Assembly: GCA_012960135.1 (NCBI GenBank)
Contig: DUBW01000040.1
Location: 64,491-100,886, forward strand
Source of the DNA: Methyloprofundus sp.
Lineage (GTDB): Bacteria > Pseudomonadota > Gammaproteobacteria > Methylococcales > Methylomonadaceae
Direction of reading: 5' to 3'
Length of the DNA: 36,396 bases
Both the position numbers and the translations under genes were made by a program. Under the pieces are notes generated by a model. It saw only the letters and a list, made by a program, of their open reading frames with translations, searched no databases and was not told the origin of the DNA. Below are positions 8,255 to 16,647 of the stretch, one piece after another. The stretch's first letter is position 1; each line of letters begins with the position of its first letter.

Positions 8255-10597
8255 CTATAAAGTTAACTTAATACCAACCCACCCCGCCCGTGGCGAACTA
8301 ACTCCAACAAATCGCGTATCTTGATCGGGGATCCCGATGCCTTCCAGCACATCACCGGTTTCACCGTAAGTACCGAAGTTATTATATTTTTCATTAAACA
8401 GATTATCCAGGCGACCAAAAATCGTAAAGTGCTCATTAAAGCGATATTCAGTCTGTAAATTAACCACCGCAAAGGAACCCAGCGGTGTATCCAGATTAGC
8501 CTCATCACCACGCAAGAACTGCTCGGCATTAAATAAGACATTAAAGCCAAAGGTCCAGCTTTCGATAATATCAACATCAGAAGAAAACTTGACTATATGC
8601 GCAGGAATTCCCGGGATATGACTACCATTTTGCACCTGAATCTCTCCATTTTGGTCCGCATATGGGTTACTGGGGCTATGTGATGTATAGGGAGTTAAGA
8701 AAACAGCATCGATATAAGAATAGTTCAGCGCCATACGCCAGCGATCAAAAAATGCGCTACTCAGACCTAACTCGACACCCTGTCTTTGCGTCTTGCCAAC
8801 ATTATCAAAAAAGCCAGCGCTATTCGCTGTACCTGCGCTTTGGAAAATAATGTCATTATGATTTACAGTATTAAAATAACCTAGATTCCACTGAATCACA
8901 CCATCCAGCACATTAGAAAAATGCCCTCTAAAACCAACTTCCCAGGATTTAGCTACAACCTGTTCCAATGGTGGATCGGCAATAAATGCATTGGGCAATT
9001 TACAGGGGTCATCAGGATCTGCACAACTTAATTCCATCGGCGTCGGCACTCGTGATGATTCACTATAGCCTCCATAAAAGTTAATTTCTGGCATAAAGGC
9101 ATAGGTTAAACCGGCTGCAGGATTAAAGCGGTCAAATTTATGCTTACCAGTCAGCTCAGCTCCATAGCGATCCTGCATATCGATTTCTACGTGGTTATAA
9201 CGCCCCGCCAAATTAACTGCCAGTTGCTCAGTGACATTAAAAACTTCAGTAAAGAAAATACCGAATGAATTGGTAGTGGTATCTAAACGCACCCGCGACT
9301 CATTAACCAGGATGCCAGAACCATTGACCCCTCGTTCATCTGTGAGCGAACCTAACTCGGTATCTGCACTATAGGCAACTCTGCCTAAATCATAACTACT
9401 ACCAATCACAAACTGATTCTCATACCCCCATAGGCTCTGATTAAAAGCCGATTGTAAAGCCAAGCCAAACGACCATTGATCAGTTTCCGAGGTGTTCAGC
9501 GTACCCCCTTCCACCGCATCAGTTGCCGCCACTAGATTGCCATTGACATCTTCAACGATCTCATCACTTCCCTCTTCGCATAAAAAGGCAGGGGCATCAT
9601 CACATTCTTCAAATTCACTGCCATCGCCATTCAGCGAATCGATACGATTACTACGATAATAAATATTACCGGCGAGTTCAGTCTCTTCATTAACCCATAG
9701 ATTCCCATCCAATGCAGATAAGAAAAAATGATTACTGGTCTTATCAGGATGGGTAAAAACTGCGGCTCTGTTTACCGCTTCGAGTTCAACCGGAATAGCG
9801 CCATTACCAATTAAACTGCTGTTGGCTCCTGCCAATGTCAAATTTAACTGTCCGTCATCTCCTTTCCAGCTTAAAGTGCCTAGCCCGTTAAATACGCCGC
9901 TTTCAGAAAAATCTCGCCAGCCATCTTCATGAAAGTACTGTAGGTCAAGAAAATATGCAAACTCACCATTATTCCAGCCACTGGTCAGCTCTTCATTATG
10001 TCTCGACCAGGAACCGCCACTCAGAGTCAAACTGTGTTCGGGGGCAGTAAAACCAGTTTTTGTCTGCATTGAAATCGCACCACCTAGACTATTCAAACCA
10101 TAAGCCGGATTGTTTCCGCCTTGTAAAGTCATGCTGTCAATTGCCCCTTTAGGAATCAGGTCCCAATGTACCGAATCTCCGAAGGGCTCATTAAAACGTA
10201 TGCCATTGGTATAGACAGAAAGGCCTTGCGGCAAGCCCATTAAAGGCGAGACCGTAAAGCCACGATATTGGATATCGGGCTGTAAGGGATTATTCTGTGC
10301 ATCATTTACCGAAACACTGCCCATATATTGATTCATATAATCAGCAATGGAAATACTTTGTGCTCTTGCCATATCCTCAGCAGTCATCACCTGTACATTG
10401 GTAGTGACTTTGTCTATTGCAATACCGGCTCCTAAGGGCGTAGTATTAACAACATTGATTGTTTCCAGCTCAATCATTTGTCCATCAACAGACACCTGTT
10501 CATTAGACCGTCCTTCAATAGGTTTTTTTTCTGCCCCGAATGTCGCAGTGTTCACACATAGCAATATAAAGGTACACGGCAAGGTTTTGTTAATCAT
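8255..10597 (-). CDS. TonB-dependent outer-membrane receptor
   Basis: About 780 residues from the ATG at 10595-10597, chosen because it begins a signal peptide (MINKTLPCTFILLCVNTATF-GA). The frame stays open to 10696, but those 33 codons precede the signal peptide and lack its character. After cleavage comes a plug domain (TTNVQVMTAEDMARAQSISIA by key residues, then DIQYRGFTVSP and GGNNPAYGLNSLGGAI) and then a 22-strand-type barrel with C-terminal DNLFNEKYNNFG and WVGIKLTL. Closest in style to FecA/siderophore receptors. One extracellular-type loop (about 9550-9620) is acidic with two cysteines (EECDDAPAFLCEEGSDE), which could bind metal. The substrate is unknown. No ExbBD/TonB or regulator beside it. 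Confidence 0.9.
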   Translation of the reverse strand: MINKTLPCTFILLCVNTATFGAEKKPIEGRSNEQVSVDGQMIELETINVVNTTPLGAGIAIDKVTTNVQVMTAEDMARAQSISIADYMNQYMGSVSVNDAQNNPLQPDIQYRGFTVSPLMGLPQGLSVYTNGIRFNEPFGDSVHWDLIPKGAIDSMTLQGGNNPAYGLNSLGGAISMQTKTGFTAPEHSLTLSGGSWSRHNEELTSGWNNGEFAYFLDLQYFHEDGWRDFSESGVFNGLGTLSWKGDDGQLNLTLAGANSSLIGNGAIPVELEAVNRAAVFTHPDKTSNHFFLSALDGNLWVNEETELAGNIYYRSNRIDSLNGDGSEFEECDDAPAFLCEEGSDEIVEDVNGNLVAATDAVEGGTLNTSETDQWSFGLALQSAFNQSLWGYENQFVIGSSYDLGRVAYSADTELGSLTDERGVNGSGILVNESRVRLDTTTNSFGIFFTEVFNVTEQLAVNLAGRYNHVEIDMQDRYGAELTGKHKFDRFNPAAGLTYAFMPEINFYGGYSESSRVPTPMELSCADPDDPCKLPNAFIADPPLEQVVAKSWEVGFRGHFSNVLDGVIQWNLGYFNTVNHNDIIFQSAGTANSAGFFDNVGKTQRQGVELGLSSAFFDRWRMALNYSYIDAVFLTPYTSHSPSNPYADQNGEIQVQNGSHIPGIPAHIVKFSSDVDIIESWTFGFNVLFNAEQFLRGDEANLDTPLGSFAVVNLQTEYRFNEHFTIFGRLDNLFNEKYNNFGTYGETGDVLEGIGIPDQDTRFVGVSSPRAGWVGIKLTL

Positions 10598-11091
10598 TAT
10601 CTTATTATCGAGTTTTTCACTTAGCAGAATTGTATTAGTTAAGCAGGAACAAATATATAGGAATTTTTCCTGTTTCTTTACCTTGCGTTTGTACAAGTTA
10701 CCAAGCCCACTTAATCGTAAATAATAGCAAAGCCAGAGATTTTAAGTGTCTAGTACTGGAATCAAGTCAGGAGCGCACTCTTTAATTTCAGTGTCGTGTA
10801 TACCCAGGAATAAGCGGGGGGTACGGCGTTTAATAAACCTTAAGTAATAACACAAATAGACCTATATTTTTCCATGTCAGCGAAAATGACAAAATAGATT
10901 TTCCATGTTATTATTGAACAGTTTCACTACAGAAAAATTTTATTAACTAAATGGTTTTAATGGGTCACTTTGAACAACAATGCAGTAGCGGCTAGAGCGT
11001 TCAGACAAGCGCAACATTTACTGTATTAGCAAATACCTATCATTAATTAAATGCAGAGTTAAAACCATAAACTGCTAAGCGGGTTGGATCA
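10598..11091. other. Divergent intergenic region upstream of TonB receptor and GltB-like gene
   Basis: About 490 bases containing the promoters of two divergent genes. A direct repeat TTTTCCATGT occurs at 10868-10877 and 10899-10908 (31 bases apart). No convincing Fur box, ORF or RNA gene. The GltB-like ATG at 11092 is preceded by GGGTTGGATCA, a weak ribosome site. Confidence 0.5.
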
Positions 11092-14000
11092 ATGAACAAA
11101 TATTCCCCATTAGATAAAAAAGATCAATTGTTATATAACGCTGAAACTTCACAAGATAGCTGTGGCGTGGGCTTTATTACTCATAAACAAAGCAAACAGA
11201 CGCATGATTTGCTGAATAAATCACATGAAGCCTTATGCACCATTCCGCATCGAGGAGGCATGAGCGCGGAAGGCATTGGCGATGGTGCTGGTGTCAATAT
11301 TGATTTATCACTGAAGTTTTTCCGCAAAGTTACTGCAAAACAAGACTTGCAGCTAGGTCAGTTCGGCGTTGCCAACTTTTTCTTCCCCGAAGATCACAGC
11401 CATTTTGACTCTGCAGCGCATGACTTAGTGGTTAGTCATCTAAAGAAGCATGGTTTACCCATTATCAAATGGCGTGATATCCCAGTCGATAATAGTGTGC
11501 TCAATCAAGCCTCAATTAATGCTCAACTGCCTATTAAGCAAGTGATCTTTGGTCGCCCAGATGCATTAGCAAAAAGCGCTAGCCATGATGAGTTTGAATA
11601 TTATATTCAGGACGTTCTATTAAGTATTGAAGAAGAAGGTTATACCCGTCATGAACTAGTTGGATTTTATCCGCTATCGATGAGTTCTCGCACCCAGGTT
11701 TATAAAGGCCGTCTGAACTCAGGCGAAGTGATTCCTTACTTCACTGACTTATACGATAAAGACCACGAAATTAATACCCTATTTTTCCATACCCGGTTTT
11801 CTACCAATACCGCGCCAGCAACGATGATGGCTCAGCCATTCCGCTATATGGCGCATAATGGCGAATTAAACACAGATAAGAAAAACCGCCTCAGCGAGCA
11901 GGCAATTGCCAGACAACATGGTAAAAACCTGGTCTTTCCTATTGGCCAATCAGATTCCAGTCGCCTGGATCAAACTTTATCACGCCGCATTCATGAAGAT
12001 AAGCTGGATATTGTCACTGCTATTCTAGCGATGATGCCACCTGCCTGGGAAAACGACACCACTTTATCGGCTGACGTAAAAGCTATGCTGGAGTATTTCA
12101 GCTTGTATGAAGAGAAAAATGATGGCCCAGCGGCACTGATTTTTAATGATGGCATACGCGTTGGCGCACGTCTTGACCGCCTTGGCTTACGGCCTCTGCG
12201 CTCTGTTGAAACAATAGACTATTTAGCGGTTATGTCAGAAGCGGGGCAAATCGACTTTCCTTCTGCAGATATCTTAAAGCGTGGGCGTATCGAAGCGGGC
12301 GGCATGATTTATTTTGATCATAGCACCGGCGAAGCCTACAACAGCTATCAAGTGATGGAACGCCTGGCAAAAGAAACAGATTATCATGCGCTATTAAAAG
12401 CACGCGCGATTCATCTGGATGAACTGGAAACTGTTACATTAGCCGAGATAGATAATCAACATAGCTTTAATATAGATCAGCAGCATACCGCTTATTCGCT
12501 TAATCAGGAAAGTTTTAAATTCTTGCTAGACCCTATGTTAAGCACCGGCTTAGAAAAAATTTCTGCGATGGGTTATGGCGTTACGCCTAATTCCCTGTCA
12601 AGTGCTGAAGGTGGAATGTCACGTTATTTCAGCCAGCGCTTTGCCCAGGTCACTAACCCGCCACTGGATTCACTGCGTGAAAGTGATGGTATGTCCTTGC
12701 GCGTTGCTCTGGGTGCAAAACCCAATTTTTCTGAGCAAAACAGTCAGCAACTAGTGATTAGCTCGCCAATTTTGCAACGCACTCAATTGGAACAAATTCG
12801 CCAACAGCCTACTGTTAGCATACAAACCATAGATGCTTTATATACAGTTGATACAGAAGATGCCGAGCAAAATGCTAAAAACCTGCTACAGGCCTTAACA
12901 GAAGTTTGTAATACAGTAGGCCGAGCCGCAAGAAACAATACCGGCATCATTATTCTTAGCGATATTAACATCAGCAAAGATCAGGCAGCCCTCCCTGCCC
13001 TGTTACTGATTTCAGCCGCTAATCAACATCTGGTAAAAGAAGGCTTACGCTTTAATTCATCACTGATTTCTGAAACGGGGCAGGCAGTTAGCGCACATGA
13101 TGTTGCGACTATCCTGGGTTTTGGAGCATCTGCTATCTGCCCACTCAGTGTGCATAACCGGGTGATCTCGCAATACAGTATCGATACGCAACAGACTGCA
13201 CTAGACAGATTTCAAAAAGCGGTAGAAAAATCGCTAATGAAAATCATGGGTAAATTCGGCCTATGTACTGCAGAAAGCTACATCGGTGGTGAGTTCTTTG
13301 AGTCTAATTACATCGATACCGATGAGCCGATTCTGGAAATCTACTTCCCCAATATTAATTCTTCTGTAGGTGGTGTTCGTTTTGCGGATATTGCAGCCAG
13401 TGCGACAGAATGGCATGCCAAAGCTCTTGAAGTAGATAACGAAAGTGATATACCCTTCCTGGGTCTTTTTAAAGAGCGTAATGAAGGTGCCGGCCATACC
13501 TTTGGTAACTCATCGGTACGTGAATATATTAATATGACAGATGAAGATATTCTGTATGTTAATCAGGACAAATCACCCGCTGTTAGCGATACGGCCTATA
13601 CTGACTTTGGTTATGAGAAACGTACACCAGAGCAAATTGATAACTTTGGCATAACCCCTGCTTACCGTAATTTCAGCAAGATTCTGATGCAGGAACGTGA
13701 TGGCCGCCCAGCAGCCTTACGTGATGTTATGAGCTATCCAGCTGATATTTCCCGTGCTAAAGAAACGGCCGAATTTGATGCCATTTTAGGTAAACAGAAT
13801 CTACGCGGGAATATTAATTATAGTATTCGTGGCTTAACCGTTACCCAGCTCCAGCAGGGTAATGGATTTGAGGTCAGCTTAAGTAATGACTCCACTAAGC
13901 AGCGTCTGGAAAATCTGGCTGCGCATTTTAGCTCACGTTTTGCCGATCAGGCACTGACTGTTGAAGTAACACAGACAGCTATTCAAATCACAGTCGAAGA

Positions 14001-16551
14001 CGCACACAGCCTTGCTGGACTGTATCTGAGCACGATTATCGGCGCCCGCGCAGCAATTAGCCTAGGCGATGTGCAGCCTGCGCATGAAATCACACCAACC
14101 CTGGCAACAGGCGCAATGAGCCATGGAGCCTTATTAGCTGAAGCGCATGAAGCAGTGGCACAAGGTACTAATATCGCCGGAGCCATGAGTAACTCGGGTG
14201 AAGGTGGCGAGCATTCGAGTCGCTTTAATACTATTCGTTCCAGCAAAATCAAGCAATTTGCATCAGGCCGTTTCGGTGTCTGGGCTGGCTATCTTGCCGA
14301 CTTAAATATCGAAGAAATTGAAATTAAAATCGCTCAGGGTGCAAAACCCGGTGAAGGTGGCCAGTTACCTGCGGCTAAAGTCTCGGTAGAAATTGCAGCC
14401 GCTAGAGGTGGAACACCTAAAGTTGAATTAATCAGCCCTCCTCCGCACCATGACACCTATTCGATTGAAGATTTAGGCCAACTAATTCACGATGCCAAAG
14501 CGGCTCGCGTTAGAGTAGTCGTAAAACTGGTTTCTTCGGAAGGAATTGGTACTATCGCTGTGGGAGTTGCTAAAGCCGGTGCAGACGTGATTAACGTCGC
14601 AGGTAATACTGGTGGTACCGGGGCTGCAGCAGTAACCAGCCTAAAAAATACCGGACGCTCACCTGAAATTGGTATTTCCGAAGTGCATCAAGCGCTGTCA
14701 GTAAATGGCTTGCGCGATAAAGTCATATTACGCTGTAGTGGCGCACACCAGAATGGTTCCGATGTCGTTAAGTCAGCCATACTAGGTGGTGATTCCTTTG
14801 AATTCGGTACCACAGCCCTGATGATGCTGCGCTGTGTGATGGCAAAAAATTGTAATATTCGCTGCCCTGCTGGTTTGACCACCATTCATGAAGAATTTAA
14901 AGGTGATCCCCGGGTTTTGGCCCAGTATTTTATGAATCTGGCGCATGAAGTACGTGAAATCCTTGCTGCACTGGGTTACCGTAGTCTCGCGGAAATACGC
15001 GGTCAAACTGACTTATTGCATTTGATGGATCATAAAACCATGATTGGTCAAATGAACTTTAGCAAGCTGCTCAATTATGTTGATGTAATACATATTGATA
15101 ACCCGGTTTACCTGGAAGCTGATTTTTCTATTGATGACAAAATCATGGCGCAATTCAAAGCCAGCTTTATAAAGGCAAAGCAGGAACAGGTCATTATTGA
15201 AGGCGCTGAGTTTAAGCTGAATAACCGTCACAAAACAGTGGGTGGCCAGACAGCGATTGATATAGAGCGGCTTTTAGCTTATCAACTAAAAACTGAACAT
15301 TCTAAAGTTTATACCAACCAGCATCAGCGTCGCTATTTAGCGCCTGATTCACTGATTGTACGCACTCACGGCTCAGCCGGACAAAGTTATGCCGCATTCA
15401 ATAATGACGGTATGCGCATGGAACATACCGGTACCTGTAATGATGGTGTCGGTAAATCATCCTGCGGCGGAACCATTATTATTAAATCACCTGGCGGCGG
15501 ACATAAAGTCCCGGGCGAGAATGTCTTAGTCGGCAACTTCTCATTATTCGGTGCCACCGGTGGCAAAACCTTTATTAACGGTGAAGCGGGCGACCGCTTT
15601 GCTGTACGTAATTCGGGTGCAATGGCGGTTGTCGAAGGCGTAGGTGATTTCGCTTGTGAGTATATGACTAACGGTGCGGTATTAAATCTCGGCAGTTTTG
15701 GTAAAGGTTTCTGTAACGGCATGTCCGGCGGAAATGCGTACCAATATGATCCTAAAGATAAATTACAGCATTTATATGATGCTTCTTCGATTGAAATAAG
15801 AAACTTAACAGAAGACTGTGATACCGCACGCGCGCATGAGCAATTTATTTTAGCGATGCTAGAGCAACATGCTGAGTATGCTGAGTCCAGTGTCGCACAA
15901 AAAATACTGGATAACTGGGATAAAGAGCGTGAGCATTTTAAGTTTGCCATTCCGCTCTGGTTATACAAAACTCAGACAGCAGAATTTATAGCGACAACAG
16001 TGGATCGCAAAACCATTATTGAAGAACTGGCCGTTGATCAGGCACAACAGCAAATCATTCAGGTCCAAGAGGCCTATGCTGGTAGTCATGTTTTATTTGG
16101 CGGCCTAACGCCTGATTATGGTGAAACCGATAGCCTGCTTGCCTTTAAAATGATCAATAGCTTTACGGTACTGAATAAAGCAACGCAAATTGCAGCCACT
16201 CAAGTACAGAGCCAACAACAAACTGAAGTTGCCGCACAGCGCCTGATTACGACGAGAGCAAGAAAACTGCAGGATGTTTTAGTCAAAGAAACGCGTGAAG
16301 CCTACGCAAACTATGATGATATGCAGCTGGCTAACCTGCTAGCCAATAAGCGCTTAAATGACTATAAGCAGGCATTAATGTTGCGCGATGTACAAAGCAT
16401 CTACTCGATTGGATCGACTAACTGGATTATCGAACAGACAGAGATTAACAACCAGGCACTGCAGGATATACCTAGTGTCGATGAATACCTTGCAGCACTA
16501 AACAGCCAGGTAGTTATCCAGGATATGATCAAAATCAAAGAAGCTGCCTAA
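11092..16551 (+). CDS. Glutamate synthase large subunit-like protein, long divergent form
   Basis: A 1819-residue protein with the domain order of GltB (usually about 1480-1520 residues). Glutamine amidotransferase class II: Cys24 in DSCGVGF would be the mature N-terminal nucleophile after propeptide removal, and AHNGELNT lies around 254-261. Central domain about 470-900. FMN synthase domain: GAMSHGAL at 1007-1014, NSGEGGE at 1034-1040, KPGEGGQLP at 1085-1093, ISPPPHHDTYS, NTGGTGAAA. Cysteine cluster C1248, C1254, C1258, spaced x5/x3 rather than the usual x5/x4. GXGXG domain about 1420-1560. A C-terminal extension of about 190 residues follows residue 1628, partly charged and helical. No gltD is near; a CysJ-like reductase starts 96 bases downstream. 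Ammonia-transfer chemistry is likely, but the electron partner, and possibly the product, may differ from classical GOGAT. Confidence 0.85.
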   Translation: MNKYSPLDKKDQLLYNAETSQDSCGVGFITHKQSKQTHDLLNKSHEALCTIPHRGGMSAEGIGDGAGVNIDLSLKFFRKVTAKQDLQLGQFGVANFFFPEDHSHFDSAAHDLVVSHLKKHGLPIIKWRDIPVDNSVLNQASINAQLPIKQVIFGRPDALAKSASHDEFEYYIQDVLLSIEEEGYTRHELVGFYPLSMSSRTQVYKGRLNSGEVIPYFTDLYDKDHEINTLFFHTRFSTNTAPATMMAQPFRYMAHNGELNTDKKNRLSEQAIARQHGKNLVFPIGQSDSSRLDQTLSRRIHEDKLDIVTAILAMMPPAWENDTTLSADVKAMLEYFSLYEEKNDGPAALIFNDGIRVGARLDRLGLRPLRSVETIDYLAVMSEAGQIDFPSADILKRGRIEAGGMIYFDHSTGEAYNSYQVMERLAKETDYHALLKARAIHLDELETVTLAEIDNQHSFNIDQQHTAYSLNQESFKFLLDPMLSTGLEKISAMGYGVTPNSLSSAEGGMSRYFSQRFAQVTNPPLDSLRESDGMSLRVALGAKPNFSEQNSQQLVISSPILQRTQLEQIRQQPTVSIQTIDALYTVDTEDAEQNAKNLLQALTEVCNTVGRAARNNTGIIILSDINISKDQAALPALLLISAANQHLVKEGLRFNSSLISETGQAVSAHDVATILGFGASAICPLSVHNRVISQYSIDTQQTALDRFQKAVEKSLMKIMGKFGLCTAESYIGGEFFESNYIDTDEPILEIYFPNINSSVGGVRFADIAASATEWHAKALEVDNESDIPFLGLFKERNEGAGHTFGNSSVREYINMTDEDILYVNQDKSPAVSDTAYTDFGYEKRTPEQIDNFGITPAYRNFSKILMQERDGRPAALRDVMSYPADISRAKETAEFDAILGKQNLRGNINYSIRGLTVTQLQQGNGFEVSLSNDSTKQRLENLAAHFSSRFADQALTVEVTQTAIQITVEDAHSLAGLYLSTIIGARAAISLGDVQPAHEITPTLATGAMSHGALLAEAHEAVAQGTNIAGAMSNSGEGGEHSSRFNTIRSSKIKQFASGRFGVWAGYLADLNIEEIEIKIAQGAKPGEGGQLPAAKVSVEIAAARGGTPKVELISPPPHHDTYSIEDLGQLIHDAKAARVRVVVKLVSSEGIGTIAVGVAKAGADVINVAGNTGGTGAAAVTSLKNTGRSPEIGISEVHQALSVNGLRDKVILRCSGAHQNGSDVVKSAILGGDSFEFGTTALMMLRCVMAKNCNIRCPAGLTTIHEEFKGDPRVLAQYFMNLAHEVREILAALGYRSLAEIRGQTDLLHLMDHKTMIGQMNFSKLLNYVDVIHIDNPVYLEADFSIDDKIMAQFKASFIKAKQEQVIIEGAEFKLNNRHKTVGGQTAIDIERLLAYQLKTEHSKVYTNQHQRRYLAPDSLIVRTHGSAGQSYAAFNNDGMRMEHTGTCNDGVGKSSCGGTIIIKSPGGGHKVPGENVLVGNFSLFGATGGKTFINGEAGDRFAVRNSGAMAVVEGVGDFACEYMTNGAVLNLGSFGKGFCNGMSGGNAYQYDPKDKLQHLYDASSIEIRNLTEDCDTARAHEQFILAMLEQHAEYAESSVAQKILDNWDKEREHFKFAIPLWLYKTQTAEFIATTVDRKTIIEELAVDQAQQQIIQVQEAYAGSHVLFGGLTPDYGETDSLLAFKMINSFTVLNKATQIAATQVQSQQQTEVAAQRLITTRARKLQDVLVKETREAYANYDDMQLANLLANKRLNDYKQALMLRDVQSIYSIGSTNWIIEQTEINNQALQDIPSVDEYLAALNSQVVIQDMIKIKEAA

Positions 16552-16647
16552 ACTAAAATCCAGGTATTTAATAACGACCCTTACATTAAAAAGTAAACAC
16601 TTTGCTACCAAACTTACTTTACATAAAGACCTTTTTAAGAATAGCCC

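Noticed and set aside
10591-10612. Fur box-like GATAATAAGATAATGATTA at the TonB receptor start
   Set aside because: Only about half of the 19-base consensus matches and it overlaps the start codon in AT-rich DNA; not enough to call iron regulation.
10598-10696. N-terminal extension of the TonB receptor by 33 codons
   Set aside because: The extra residues precede a clear signal peptide starting at the ATG of 10595-10597, which would then be internal.
15387-15968. 193-codon reverse-strand ORF inside the GltB-like gene
   Set aside because: It is antisense to the conserved GXGXG domain, with composition set by the codons of the real gene and no recognisable domain.
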